From NCBI GenBank assembly GCA_019635635.1, contig JAHBZB010000003.1:1-64000 (forward strand): a stretch of DNA of 64,000 nt, in the 5' to 3' direction. Below the pieces are notes generated by a model. That model saw only the letters and a program-made list of their open reading frames with translations, was not told the origin of the DNA and searched no databases. Both the position numbers and the translations under genes were made by a program. How positions within the stretch are numbered: position 1 is the first letter of the stretch; every line of letters starts with the position of its first letter. This document shows, piece by piece, positions 1 through 19,766 of this stretch. Source of the DNA: Xanthobacteraceae bacterium (GTDB lineage Bacteria; Pseudomonadota; Alphaproteobacteria; Rhizobiales; Xanthobacteraceae).

Positions 1-1191
<1,191 letters not shown>

Positions 1192-1234
1192 TGTGAGCAA
1201 CAAGCCCGTTAGCGACAACCGAATCTAAAATGGC

Positions 1235-1294
1235 GCGAAGGCGGCAAACCGCCCACGCGCGAGGCGCGGGCGTCGTGGCGAAATCATCGAATAA
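1235..1294 (+). pseudogene. Decayed duplicate of the tuf 3' end
   Basis: About 44 nt after the tuf stop codon a segment resembles the end of the other tuf copy (19319-19371). Both carry GAAGGCGGC, then GGCGCGGGCGTCGTGGCGAA and ATCATCGA followed by a stop-like codon (TAA here). Small indels break the reading frame. It resembles the copy-2 tail more than the tail now present on copy 1, so it may be the displaced original 3' end of this gene. It is non-coding today. Confidence 0.6.
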
Positions 1295-1321
1295 GCCGCA
1301 ATCGGCCAGATGAGAGAAAAG

Positions 1322-1352
1322 AAGGGGCGCTCCAGTGGGGCGCCCCTTTAGT
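1322..1352 (+). terminator. Intrinsic terminator 1 after tuf
   Basis: The stem GGGGCGC (1324-1330) pairs with GCGCCCC (1340-1346) around a nine-base loop, followed by a T-rich run. It is the first of three related terminators in a tandem repeat array downstream of tuf. Confidence 0.75.
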
Positions 1353-1406
1353 TTTGGGGAGGTCAAACGATGATGAGGAAACCTAGCCGGGGCCCGGGGT
1401 GGGAGC

Positions 1407-1422
1407 TGTGACCGCCGTCACA
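1407..1422. promoter_or_regulatory. CRP/FNR-like palindrome in repeat unit 1
   Basis: TGTGA-CCGCCG-TCACA matches the classical Crp-family half-site arrangement exactly. It sits inside the intergenic repeat rather than at an obvious promoter, so regulatory function is inference. Confidence 0.4.
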
Positions 1423-1465
1423 GATGTTCGCTTTCCGCCGCCGGACAGAATCGCGAACAAGAAAA

Positions 1466-1498
1466 AAGGGGCGCCTTGGGGGAGGCGCCCCTTCAGTT
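1466..1498 (+). terminator. Intrinsic terminator 2 in repeat unit 2
   Basis: AAGGGGCGCCT (1466-1476) pairs perfectly with AGGCGCCCCTT (1483-1493) around a six-base loop. An A-rich run lies upstream and a weak T tract downstream. Confidence 0.75.
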
Positions 1499-1562
1499 TG
1501 GGGTCATCGACGAAATGGGGGGCGTCGATGAAAACAGCCTACCGGGCCACGTGACCCGGGGC

Positions 1563-1578
1563 CGTGATGGCGGTCACA
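1563..1578. promoter_or_regulatory. CRP/FNR-like palindrome in repeat unit 2
   Basis: CGTGA-TGGCGG-TCACA is one base off the perfect palindrome. It occupies the same position in the repeat as the unit 1 site. Confidence 0.35.
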
Positions 1579-1622
1579 GATCGTCGCTTTCCGCCGCCGG
1601 ACAGAATCAGAGGCAAAAAAAG

Positions 1623-1654
1623 AGGGGCGCCTGGGGGAGGCGCCCCTTCAGTTT
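1623..1654 (+). terminator. Intrinsic terminator 3 in repeat unit 3
   Basis: AGGGGCGCCT (1623-1632) pairs with AGGCGCCCCT (1638-1647) around a five-base loop, with an A-rich 5' flank and a short T-rich 3' flank. Confidence 0.75.
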
Positions 1655-1723
1655 GGTGGGGGTCATCGATGAAATGGGAGGAACATCGATGAAAACAAGC
1701 TATCGGGCCGGCCCGGCCGCGGC

Positions 1724-1739
1724 TGTGATGGGGGTCACA
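1724..1739. promoter_or_regulatory. CRP/FNR-like palindrome in repeat unit 3
   Basis: TGTGA-TGGGGG-TCACA, with perfect half-sites, at the equivalent position of the third repeat unit and about 85 bp upstream of the tRNA-Trp promoter -35 element. Confidence 0.4.
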
Positions 1740-1815
1740 AAAGGTCGTTTTTCGGGGGTTTTGCGTAGTCGGCTGCCGTTTCAGTCAGTCCGGTCCCGGA
1801 AAAGAAGAAGCACCC

Positions 1816-1844
1816 TTACAAATGACGGAATCGGCCCTATATTC
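1816..1844 (+). promoter_or_regulatory. Promoter of tRNA-Trp (secE-nusG)
   Basis: A CTTACA -35-like element (1816-1821) lies 17 bp from a TATATT -10 box (1839-1844), as in alphaproteobacterial housekeeping promoters. Transcription would start about 85 nt upstream of mature tRNA-Trp. Confidence 0.6.
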
Positions 1845-1936
1845 GGCAGCCGTACCCTTGCAAACACTGACCTTATCCTGCATTAGTCCCCCCGCGGCGG
1901 GCCCGATGGCCTTTTTGCCGCCTTTCCCGCTTGCGG

Positions 1937-2013
1937 AGGAGTGTAGCTCAATTGGCTAGAGCACCGGTCTCCAAAACCGGGGGTTGGGGGTTCGAGTCCC
2001 TCCACTCCTGCCA
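1937..2013 (+). tRNA. trpT: tRNA-Trp (anticodon CCA)
   Basis: Acceptor strands AGGAGTG (1937-1943) and CACTCCT (2003-2009) pair fully. Discriminator G and an encoded CCA follow at 2010-2013. The anticodon stem CCGGT/ACCGG encloses the loop CTCCAAA with CCA at 1971-1973. GGTTCGAGTC-type T-loop bases are present. tRNA-Trp directly upstream of secE-nusG is a common bacterial arrangement. Confidence 0.97.
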
Positions 2014-2105
2014 GCCAGAGATTGGCTGCAGGACCAAGCAAGGTAAGGCGTAACAAAAAGACATCGCGCAATTCCGCGCGGGGCACAGGCGACGGCGAGA
2101 AGAAA

Positions 2106-2300
2106 ATGGCGATCAAACCGTTCGAATTTCTGCAGCAGGTTCGGGCCGAGACCTCCAAGGTCACGTGGCCGACCCGCCGTGAAACCATCCTGACCACCAT
2201 CATGGTGTTCGTGATGGCTTTCGTCGCCGCGATCTTCTTCCTGCTGGCGGATCAGATCATCCGCTTCGGCATGAATTTCCTTCTGAACCTCCTGCGCTGA
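2106..2300 (+). CDS. secE: Preprotein translocase subunit SecE
   Basis: Small integral membrane subunit of the SecYEG channel. It is 64 residues, the short single-span form usual outside enterobacteria. The N-terminal amphipathic segment around [19 protein letters not shown] precedes a conserved T-R-R-E-T stretch and one hydrophobic transmembrane helix. The start at 2106 was chosen because it gives the canonical beginning MAIKPFEFL and follows an AGAAGAAA purine-rich stretch; an in-frame upstream ATG at 2022 would add residues with no family counterpart and would begin only eight bases after the tRNA 3' end. nusG follows after 11 nt. Confidence 0.95.
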   Translation: MAIKPFEFLQQVRAETSKVTWPTRRETILTTIMVFVMAFVAAIFFLLADQIIRFGMNFLLNLLR

Positions 2301-2311
2301 CGGAGAAGCAA

Positions 2312-2842
2312 GTGGCCAAGCGCTGGTACATCGTCCACGCCTACTCGAACTTCGAGAAGAAAGTCGCGGAGTCGCTTCGCGAACAGGCGCAGAGCCGTGG
2401 GCTCGCGGACCAGTTCGAAGACATTCTGGTGCCGTCGGAAAAGGTCACCGAGGTGCGCCGCGGGCGCAAACTCGAAATCGATCGCAAGCTCTATCCGGGC
2501 TACGTGCTCGTGAAGTGCGAACTGACCGACGAGGTGTATCACCTCATCAAGAATACGCCGAAGGTCACGGGTTTCCTCGGCGCGGACAAGAAGCCGATTC
2601 CGATCCCGGAAGCCGAGGCGCAGGGCATCCTGAAGCAGATGCAGGAAGGCATCGAGCGCCCGCGTCCGTCGATCACGTTCGAAGTCGGCGAGCAGGTGCG
2701 GGTTGCGGACGGTCCGTTCGCTTCGTTCAACGGCACCGTGGAAGAGGTCGACGACGGGCGCTCGCGCCTGAAAGTCGCGGTTTCGATTTTCGGCCGGGCC
2801 ACCCCGGTCGAGCTGGAATTCGGCCAGGTCGAGAAAACCTGA
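2312..2842 (+). CDS. nusG: Transcription termination/antitermination protein NusG
   Basis: Binds RNA polymerase and couples it to Rho or to ribosomal S10. It is 176 residues with an N-terminal NGN domain ([15 protein letters not shown], then [19 protein letters not shown]) and a C-terminal KOW domain (about residues 125-176, [20 protein letters not shown]). The start codon is GTG at 2312, preceded by the purine-rich CGGAGAAGCAA. It is linked to secE as a two-gene unit behind tRNA-Trp. Confidence 0.97.
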   Translation: MAKRWYIVHAYSNFEKKVAESLREQAQSRGLADQFEDILVPSEKVTEVRRGRKLEIDRKLYPGYVLVKCELTDEVYHLIKNTPKVTGFLGADKKPIPIPEAEAQGILKQMQEGIERPRPSITFEVGEQVRVADGPFASFNGTVEEVDDGRSRLKVAVSIFGRATPVELEFGQVEKT

Positions 2843-2908
2843 CCGGCATTGTGGGAGGCAGGGCAACCGCATCGCCGCGTTTGCCCGGGAGCCGCACCAC
2901 GACACTAG

Positions 2909-2926
2909 ACGCGAGTTCGCTCGCGT
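2909..2926 (+). promoter_or_regulatory. UUCG-loop hairpin upstream of rplK
   Basis: ACGCGAG (2909-2915), TTCG loop, CTCGCGT (2920-2926), ending 14 nt before the rplK ATG and just upstream of its GGAGAAG ribosome binding site. In other bacteria L1 represses the L11-L1 mRNA by binding the leader. Whether this hairpin is that site is inference. Confidence 0.4.
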
Positions 2927-2940
2927 AACTGGAGAAGACG

Positions 2941-3369
2941 ATGGCGAAGAAAGTAACTGGCTATTTGAAATTGCAGGTGCCCGCGGGCGCTGCAAATCCG
3001 GCCCCGCCGATCGGCCCTGCTTTGGGTCAGCGCGGCCTGAACATCATGGAATTCTGCAAGGCGTTCAACGCGAAGACGCAGCAGATGGAGAAGGGGATGC
3101 CGGTCCCCGTCACCATCACGATCTATCAGGATCGCTCGTTCACGTTCGAAATGAAGTCGGCGCCGGTCTCCTACTTCCTGAAGAAGGCGGCCAAGTTGCA
3201 GTCCGGCTCCAAGACGCCGGGCCGTGAGCCGATTGCGACGGTCACCAAGGCACAGATCAAGGAGATCGCCGAGAAGAAGATGGTCGATCTGAATTGCGAC
3301 ACGGTCGAATCCGCGATGAGCATGATCGAAGGCTCCGCGCGTTCGATGGGTCTTGCGGTGACGGGGTAA
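2941..3369 (+). CDS. rplK: 50S ribosomal protein L11
   Basis: L11 forms the GTPase-associated centre with 23S rRNA and L10/L12 and is needed for stringent-response signalling. It is 142 residues, full length. The N-terminal domain contains the proline-rich [20 protein letters not shown] signature, and the C-terminal RNA-binding domain ends in [11 protein letters not shown]. The ribosome binding site GGAGAAG lies just upstream. rplA follows five nucleotides after the stop. Confidence 0.97.
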   Translation: MAKKVTGYLKLQVPAGAANPAPPIGPALGQRGLNIMEFCKAFNAKTQQMEKGMPVPVTITIYQDRSFTFEMKSAPVSYFLKKAAKLQSGSKTPGREPIATVTKAQIKEIAEKKMVDLNCDTVESAMSMIEGSARSMGLAVTG

Positions 3370-3374
3370 GCGCC

Positions 3375-4070
3375 ATGGCAAAGAACAAGCGTTACAAGAA
3401 ATCCGCCGAAGGCATCGAGCCGATGAAGCTCTACGGCCTCGACGAAGCCGTGAAGATGGTCAAGGACCGCGCGAAAGCGAAGTTCGACGAGACCATCGAG
3501 ATCGCGATGAACCTCGGCGTCGACGCCAAGCAGACCGACCAGATGGTCCGCGGCGTGGTGACTTTGCCGAACGGCTCGGGCCGCAGCGCGCGCGTCGCGG
3601 TGTTTGCCAAGGGTCCGAAGGCTGAAGAAGCCAAGAAGGCGGGCGCAGACGTGGTCGGCGCCGAAGACCTGTTCGAGCAGGTGAACGCGGGCAACATCAA
3701 CTTCGATCGCTGCATCGCGACGCCGGACATGATGGGTCTCGTCGGCCGTCTCGGTAAGGTGCTGGGTCCCCGCGGCATGATGCCGAACCCGAAGGTCGGC
3801 ACGGTGACGATGGATGTCGCCAACGCGGTCAAGGGTGCCAAGGGCGGCTCGGTCGAATTCCGCATCGAGAAGGCGGGCATCGTGCAGGCCGGCGTCGGCA
3901 AGGCGTCGTTCTCGGCCGAGCAGCTTTCGCAGAACATTCGCGCCTTCGTGGACGCGGTTTCCAAGCAGAAGCCGTCGGGCGCGAAAGGCACGTTTATCAA
4001 GAAGATCGCCGTCTCATCGACGATGGGACCCGGCGTTCGCGTCGAGCCGAATACCGCGCTCAGCGCTTAA
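3375..4070 (+). CDS. rplA: 50S ribosomal protein L1
   Basis: Builds the mobile L1 stalk that handles E-site tRNA and in many bacteria autoregulates its operon. It is 231 residues, the usual length. The signature around [17 protein letters not shown] is present at about residues 126-142. The start [13 protein letters not shown] at 3375 was chosen over an upstream in-frame ATG at 3294 that lies inside rplK. Confidence 0.97.
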   Translation: MAKNKRYKKSAEGIEPMKLYGLDEAVKMVKDRAKAKFDETIEIAMNLGVDAKQTDQMVRGVVTLPNGSGRSARVAVFAKGPKAEEAKKAGADVVGAEDLFEQVNAGNINFDRCIATPDMMGLVGRLGKVLGPRGMMPNPKVGTVTMDVANAVKGAKGGSVEFRIEKAGIVQAGVGKASFSAEQLSQNIRAFVDAVSKQKPSGAKGTFIKKIAVSSTMGPGVRVEPNTALSA

Positions 4071-4412
4071 CGAGTTTCCGCGCGCCGCCTTCGGGCGTCG
4101 CGCGGTTACGTCAGCAGGACGAAAGTTCTGCTGACGGTCCTGTCCGAGACTGCGGGTGCTCTCGAATATGCGGGAGCTTAATCCGAAAGGGCCAGCACAG
4201 ACGGGGAAGACCGGGATTTTCGCTCACATCTATATGTGCGCGCTTTGAACGGTTCGAACCAAAGACCGCGCGTGCAGCGAAAGCCGCATGAACGGGGACA
4301 GGGCAGTAGAGCGCCGACCTGGCTCTTTACGCCCACAGCGTGAAGGACGGGCCGGCATTGTCGAAGCCGGCGGCGCGGGAATGAACCCGCACCGTCAACC
4401 GGAGAAGTGAAA
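4071..4412 (+). promoter_or_regulatory. rplJ-rplL leader region with several hairpins
   Basis: This 342-bp gap holds no gene. Visible structure includes a 12-bp hairpin CGTCAGCAGGAC-GAAA-GTTCTGCTGACG (4109-4136), GCCGGC arms (4351-4356/4366-4371) and GCGGG/CCCGC (4375-4379/4386-4390) just before the ribosome binding site. A long structured leader is typical of the L10 operon, where the L10-(L12)n complex binds and represses translation. There is also a GGTTCGAACC palindrome near 4251. No clear -35/-10 pair was found. Confidence 0.5.
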
Positions 4413-4928
4413 GTGGACCGAGCGGAAAAGCGCGAGTTCGTCACGAGCTTCAACCAGACCATGAAGTCGGCTGGTGCAGTCGTGGTGGCTCATTATTCCG
4501 GTCTCACTGTTGCTCAGATGTCGGACTTGCGCCGGCAGATGAAGAAGCAGGGAGCCGGCGTGAAGGTCGCGAAGAACCGTCTCGCCAAGATCGCTCTGGA
4601 AGGTACCGACGTTGCCCATGTCGCGCCCCTTTTGAAGGGACCGACGATCATCGCCTATTCGGGTGATCCCGTGGCAGCGCCGAAGGTTGCAGTCGACTTC
4701 GCCAAGGCGAACGAAAAGTTCGTGATCCTTGGCGGCGCGATGGGCGCAACCTCTCTGAACGTCGATGGCGTCAAGGCACTTGCCTCGCTGCCGTCGCTCG
4801 ACGAACTGCGCGCGAAGATCATCGGCCTCGTTCAGGCGCCGGCGACCAAGATCGCGCAGCTCGCCAACGCACCGGCTGCGAAGCTGGCCCGCGTGTTCGG
4901 AGCCTACGGAGCAAAGGAATCCGCGTGA
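4413..4928 (+). CDS. rplJ: 50S ribosomal protein L10
   Basis: Anchors the L7/L12 dimers to the ribosomal stalk base. About 171 residues. The conserved core [18 protein letters not shown] and [11 protein letters not shown] is near the N-terminus, and the C-terminal helix rich in Ala/Lys ([13 protein letters not shown]) binds L12. Two GTG starts are in frame, at 4407 and 4413. I chose 4413 because GGAGAAG (4401-4407) then sits at a normal distance, whereas it would abut the start at 4407. rplL follows 52 nt downstream. Confidence 0.94.
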   Translation: MDRAEKREFVTSFNQTMKSAGAVVVAHYSGLTVAQMSDLRRQMKKQGAGVKVAKNRLAKIALEGTDVAHVAPLLKGPTIIAYSGDPVAAPKVAVDFAKANEKFVILGGAMGATSLNVDGVKALASLPSLDELRAKIIGLVQAPATKIAQLANAPAAKLARVFGAYGAKESA

Positions 4929-4980
4929 GGCGGTCCGGGTAGCAACATTCTGGTTCGAACCTACATAAGGAAACTGACAA

Positions 4981-5355
4981 ATGGCCGATCTGGCAAAAAT
5001 CGTTGACGATCTCTCGTCGCTCACCGTCCTCGAGGCGGCCGAGCTTGCGAAGATGCTCGAAGAAAAGTGGGGCGTCTCTGCTGCTGCCGCGGTTGCGGTT
5101 GCGGCGGGTCCGGCTGGTGCCGGCGCTGCTCCGGCGGAAGAGAAGACCGAATTCACGGTCGTGCTCGCCGCCGCCGGCGACAAGAAGATCGAAGTGATCA
5201 AGGAAGTCCGTGGTCTCACCGGCCTCGGACTGAAAGAAGCCAAGGACCTCGTCGAAGGCGCGCCGAAGACCGTCAAGGAAGGCGCGACCAAGGACGAAGC
5301 CAACAAGATCAAGGCGACCCTCGAGAAAGTCGGCGCCAAGGTCGAACTCAAGTAA
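4981..5355 (+). CDS. rplL: 50S ribosomal protein L7/L12
   Basis: Multicopy acidic stalk protein that recruits translation factors. It is 124 residues with the N-terminal dimerisation domain ([23 protein letters not shown]), an Ala/Pro/Gly-rich hinge at about residues 38-53, and the C-terminal factor-binding domain containing [21 protein letters not shown] purine-rich AAGGAAAC motif precedes the ATG. Confidence 0.98.
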   Translation: MADLAKIVDDLSSLTVLEAAELAKMLEEKWGVSAAAAVAVAAGPAGAGAAPAEEKTEFTVVLAAAGDKKIEVIKEVRGLTGLGLKEAKDLVEGAPKTVKEGATKDEANKIKATLEKVGAKVELK

Positions 5356-5367
5356 GCGACTGCGTAA

Positions 5368-5393
5368 GCCGGGCGGCGGTTTCGCCGCCCGGC
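5368..5393 (+). terminator. Attenuator-like hairpin between rplL and rpoB
   Basis: Perfect 11-bp stem GCCGGGCGGCG/CGCCGCCCGGC with a GTTT loop, 12 nt after the rplL stop. There is no immediate T tract, though CGATTTTAG follows 18 nt on. A partial terminator or RNA-processing site here is known in E. coli and lowers rpoBC expression relative to rplJL. Equivalence is inferred from position. Confidence 0.55.
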
Positions 5394-5512
5394 ACTACCG
5401 CTTCGATTTTAGCGGACGAGATTCTTTTCCGTTCTTTTCGGACGGAGCACATGCGGAAAAAGGCGGGCGGCGCGGGATGCGCGCGGTACGCCGAACCTGA
5501 GCGAGGAGCCAA

Positions 5513-9631
<4,119 letters not shown>

Positions 9632-9639
9632 CGGGCAGG

Positions 9640-9660
9640 CGCGGGGAGTTTCTCCCCGCG
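9640..9660 (+). other. Hairpin in the rpoB-rpoC gap
   Basis: CGCGGGGAG, loop TTT, CTCCCCGCG: a perfect 9-bp stem eight bases after the rpoB stop in a 108-bp gap. No T tract follows, so an mRNA processing or stabilising role is more likely than termination (inference). Confidence 0.5.
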
Positions 9661-9739
9661 TCGGTCTCGTTGCTCAAACTGGAATTGAACTGATCCTCCG
9701 GCAGCGGCACCGCCGCTCACCCGGAAAAAGGAGAAGGTA

Positions 9740-13936
<4,197 letters not shown>

Positions 13937-13953
13937 ATTTCGCGACAAAATCG

Positions 13954-13990
13954 GAAAAGGGCCGCTCGAAAGAGCGGCCCTTTTTATTTT
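13954..13990 (+). terminator. Intrinsic terminator after rpoC
   Basis: AAAGGGCCGCTC pairs with GAGCGGCCCTTT around a short GAAA loop, followed by TTTTATTTT. It closes the rplJL-rpoBC operon. Confidence 0.92.
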
Positions 13991-14015
13991 CGCCTGCACG
14001 CGGCATCGTGCGCGG

Positions 14016-14381
14016 ATGAAATTCACTTCGTGGTTTGCTTTGCTCGCATTCGTGGCGGCTTCGCCGCTTCACGCGCACGAACTGATTGCAAGGAGCGAGG
14101 CAAAACTATTGAGCGATGCCGACCGGCAGGCCGCGGCGAAAGCGGAAGCGGACGCGCTCGATCAGGACAAGGCGATCAGGCGTTTCGAATGGAAGGGGCC
14201 GGATGGCGCGTCGGGATTGATCATCATCAGCGGCATGTATCCCGACTACTACGGCATGGGCCGGTGCAGGAATTTCGTGCATCTGATCCGGCATCCGAAG
14301 GACGGCGGCGTGAATCCTACGTTCGAAGGAACGGTGTGCCGGAACTGGGAAGGGAAGTGGCTGGTGGAGAAAAAGCAATGA
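14016..14381 (+). CDS. Small secreted protein, first of a tandem pair
   Basis: No family recognised. 121 residues with an N-terminal signal peptide (hydrophobic WFALLAFVAASP, likely cleavage after HA) and a charged Ala/Lys/Asp-rich helix at about residues 25-55. The C-terminal domain holds FEWKGPDGASG, a MGRCRNFVHLI segment and GGVNPTFEGTVCR near the end. Two cysteines in that domain could form a disulfide. It resembles the next gene along its C-terminal half, so the two probably arose by duplication. The stop overlaps the next start (ATGA). Confidence 0.75.
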   Translation: MKFTSWFALLAFVAASPLHAHELIARSEAKLLSDADRQAAAKAEADALDQDKAIRRFEWKGPDGASGLIIISGMYPDYYGMGRCRNFVHLIRHPKDGGVNPTFEGTVCRNWEGKWLVEKKQ

Positions 14382-14749
14382 TACGTCGGGCTGCCCTTTT
14401 CGCGCTTGCGCTCGGCGGTATTCATCCTGCGCACGCGCAGAATCAGGCGATCCCCGGTTTGATCGCGAAGCGTGAGACCGCGGGCCTGAGCTACGAGGAC
14501 AAACTCGCGGCTTATGACGCCGAACAGGCGGTGCTCGCGAAGAACGAGATCGTGCTCGGCTACAATTGGAAGGGTCCGAAAGGGGCTTACGGCACCATCA
14601 TCGTCGGCAGCTTCATGCCAACGGTCAGTGGCTATGGCCAGTGCCGCCGCTTCATTCACATCATCCATTCAAAAAGCGACGGCGGCTTGAATCCGACCTT
14701 CCAGGGCACCATCTGCCGGGACGGCGGCAACCAATGGATCGCGCAATAG
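14378..14749 (+). CDS. Small secreted protein, paralogue of the preceding gene
   Basis: No family recognised. 123 residues with a signal peptide (ALFALALGGIHPAHA). The C-terminal half aligns with the upstream protein: YNWKGPKGAYG against FEWKGPDGASG, GYGQCRRFIHIIH against GMGRCRNFVHLIR, and GGLNPTFQGTICR against GGVNPTFEGTVCR. The ending with Gly/Thr/Cys-Arg and a late Trp loosely recalls the tail of bacterial 17-kDa surface-antigen domains, which is only a suggestion. It is translationally coupled to its paralogue by a 4-nt overlap. Confidence 0.75.
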   Translation: MIRRAALFALALGGIHPAHAQNQAIPGLIAKRETAGLSYEDKLAAYDAEQAVLAKNEIVLGYNWKGPKGAYGTIIVGSFMPTVSGYGQCRRFIHIIHSKSDGGLNPTFQGTICRDGGNQWIAQ

Positions 14750-14877
14750 CGGCGATTCTGATGGTATCTGGGTAGGAATGACTCAGTCCGGGACAGGGGC
14801 CGGCGCTTTTGGCTCTCCGTGACAGTCCGGCGAGATAAGACGCCTCAAAAACCCGCGATTCCCAAGGGGTTTTTGCC

Positions 14878-14906
14878 TTGACGTAACCCGCACGGCGAGT
14901 CTAAAA
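14878..14906 (+). promoter_or_regulatory. Candidate promoter of the str operon
   Basis: TTGACG (14878-14883) is separated by 17 bp from CTAAAA (14901-14906), or by 16 bp from TCTAAA. It is the best sigma-70-like pair in the 419-bp gap before rpsL and would leave a leader of about 255 nt. Confidence 0.5.
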
Positions 14907-15016
14907 CCCCCGCGAATTGCAGGCAGGCGGTCGGAACCGCCGATTAGCGCAACAGCGCAGATCAAGGGCTCCGAGACGCTGCCTCTGACTACTAAGACGT
15001 CAGATCAGGGTCGTAC

Positions 15017-15045
15017 GACCGGTCCGGGGCAACCCGAAACCGGTC
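15017..15045 (+). other. Hairpin in the rpsL leader
   Basis: GACCGGT (15017-15023) pairs with ACCGGTC (15039-15045), with a possible inner GGG/CCC helix. It lies about 125 nt upstream of rpsL. The rest of 14750-15168 shows no gene. Confidence 0.45.
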
Positions 15046-15168
15046 CTCTGTGCAGACAAATGAGCGCTTTTCCGTGGTTCAAGCGGAAACAGCGCACGTT
15101 TCGTTTGCACGCATTTTTACTAGTGCCGGGGCCGGACGCGGCTTTGGCGACAAGAGGGTGAAGGCCGA

Positions 15169-15540
15169 ATGCCTACGATTAACCAGCTGATCCGCAAGCC
15201 TCGGACGCCGCCGCGCTACCGCAATAAGGTGCCGGCGCTCCAGTCGAGCCCGCAGAAGCGCGGCGTCTGCACGCGCGTCTACACGACGACCCCGAAGAAG
15301 CCGAACTCGGCGCTTCGCAAGGTCGCCAAGGTTCGCCTGACGAACGGCTTTGAAGTGATCGGCTACATCCCCGGCGAGGGTCACAACCTTCAGGAGCACT
15401 CGGTGGTCATGATCCGCGGCGGCCGCGTGAAGGACCTTCCGGGTGTGCGCTACCACATTCTCCGCGGCGTCCTCGATACGCAGGGCGTCAAGAACCGCAA
15501 ACAGCGCCGTTCGCTCTACGGCGCGAAGCGTCCGAAGTAA
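15169..15540 (+). CDS. rpsL: 30S ribosomal protein S12
   Basis: Decoding-centre protein, 123 residues. The loop [13 protein letters not shown] carries the wild-type lysines K43/K44, and the second loop [13 protein letters not shown] is also unaltered. No streptomycin-resistance-type substitution is therefore evident at those positions. It is first gene of the str operon, with rpsG 12 nt downstream. Confidence 0.98.
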   Translation: MPTINQLIRKPRTPPRYRNKVPALQSSPQKRGVCTRVYTTTPKKPNSALRKVAKVRLTNGFEVIGYIPGEGHNLQEHSVVMIRGGRVKDLPGVRYHILRGVLDTQGVKNRKQRRSLYGAKRPK

Positions 15541-15552
15541 GGAGCGCGTCAG

Positions 15553-16023
15553 ATGTCCCGTCGTCACCGCGCAGAAAAACGCGAAACCCTTCCGGATCCG
15601 AAGTTCGGCTCCGTCGTCGTGAACCGCTTCATGAACGCCGTCATGAAGCAGGGCAAAAAGTCGGTCGCCGAATCGATCGTCTATGGCGCGCTCGAGCAGA
15701 TCGAAGCCAAGGCCAAGACCGCTCCGCTTACCGTTTTCCAGTCGGCGCTCGACAACGTCGCGCCGGCCGTCGAAGTCCGCTCGCGCCGCGTCGGTGGCGC
15801 GACCTATCAGGTGCCGGTGGAAGTCCGTCCGGACCGCCGCCAGGCACTCGCGATCCGCTGGCTGATCAACGCCGCGCGCGAACGTAACGAAAAGACGATG
15901 GTGGACCGTCTGTCGGGTGAACTCCTCGACGCAAGCAACAACCGGGGCAACGCCGTTAAAAAGCGCGAAGACACGCATCGCATGGCCGAAGCGAACCGCG
16001 CCTTCTCCCATTATCGCTGGTAA
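15553..16023 (+). CDS. rpsG: 30S ribosomal protein S7
   Basis: Organises the 3' domain of 16S rRNA and contacts E-site tRNA. It is 156 residues, full length. It begins [11 protein letters not shown] and contains [15 protein letters not shown], the beta-hairpin region [17 protein letters not shown], and ends [10 protein letters not shown]. In E. coli S7 represses the str operon; no equivalent site was identified here. fusA follows 27 nt later. Confidence 0.98.
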   Translation: MSRRHRAEKRETLPDPKFGSVVVNRFMNAVMKQGKKSVAESIVYGALEQIEAKAKTAPLTVFQSALDNVAPAVEVRSRRVGGATYQVPVEVRPDRRQALAIRWLINAARERNEKTMVDRLSGELLDASNNRGNAVKKREDTHRMAEANRAFSHYRW

Positions 16024-16050
16024 CGCGAAGAAACCGGCTCAGGATCAACC

Positions 16051-18123
<2,073 letters not shown>

Positions 18124-18180
18124 GTCTTTTGTATTTTGGATTTCACGAAACTTCGCCGCTTAGGCTGAACGGAGAGCAAG

Positions 18181-19371
<1,191 letters not shown>

Positions 19372-19431
19372 TCCCGGCGTAACCAAGAGACGAACAATAA
19401 ACTTCAACGCGGGGATACCCCGGAGTAAGCG

Positions 19432-19740
19432 ATGAACGGCCAGAATATTCGAATCCGCCTCAAGGCTTTCGACCACCGCATTCTCGACACTTCTACGCGC
19501 GAGATCGTGGCGACCGCCAAGCGTACGGGCGCGCAAGTGCGCGGGCCCATCCCGCTGCCGACGCGGATCGAGAAGTTCACCGTCAACCGCTCTCCGCACA
19601 TCGACAAGAAGAGCCGCGAGCAGTTCGAAATGCGCACGCACAAGCGCCTTTTGGACATCGTCGATCCGACACCGCAGACCGTGGACGCGCTGATGAAGCT
19701 CGACCTGGCTGCGGGCGTCGACGTCGAGATCAAGCTCTAA
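19432..19740 (+). CDS. rpsJ: 30S ribosomal protein S10
   Basis: Ribosomal head protein and NusE antitermination partner of NusG. 102 residues, starting [19 protein letters not shown] and including [19 protein letters not shown]. It is first gene of the S10 operon, preceded by GGAGTAAGCG. No separate S10-leader hairpin is evident in the 60-bp gap. Confidence 0.98.
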   Translation: MNGQNIRIRLKAFDHRILDTSTREIVATAKRTGAQVRGPIPLPTRIEKFTVNRSPHIDKKSREQFEMRTHKRLLDIVDPTPQTVDALMKLDLAAGVDVEIKL

Positions 19741-19766
19741 GGCTCTTGTAGGAACGAGGAAGTAAC

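Larger units (their letters stand above)
1323..1745 (+). repeat. Three tandem units of about 145-157 bp between tuf and tRNA-Trp
   Basis: Three consecutive diverged units share the same order of parts: a GGGGCGC-stem terminator; a segment containing CAGTTTGGGG and GTCATCGAYGAAATGGG; a short ATGAAAACA-like stretch followed by CGGGCC; a TGTGA-N6-TCACA palindrome; and, in units 1 and 2, the shared stretch CGCTTTCCGCCGCCGGACAG. Terminators start near 1324, 1467 and 1623, giving the period. The third unit decays after its palindrome. The rest of 1192-1936 holds only the tuf-tail remnant and the tRNA promoter, and I see no convincing protein gene there. Confidence 0.8.

Noticed and set aside
1476-1886. 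136-codon frame across the tandem repeats before tRNA-Trp
   Set aside because: It translates terminator stems and repeat units, giving repeated peptide segments; non-coding repeat explains it better.
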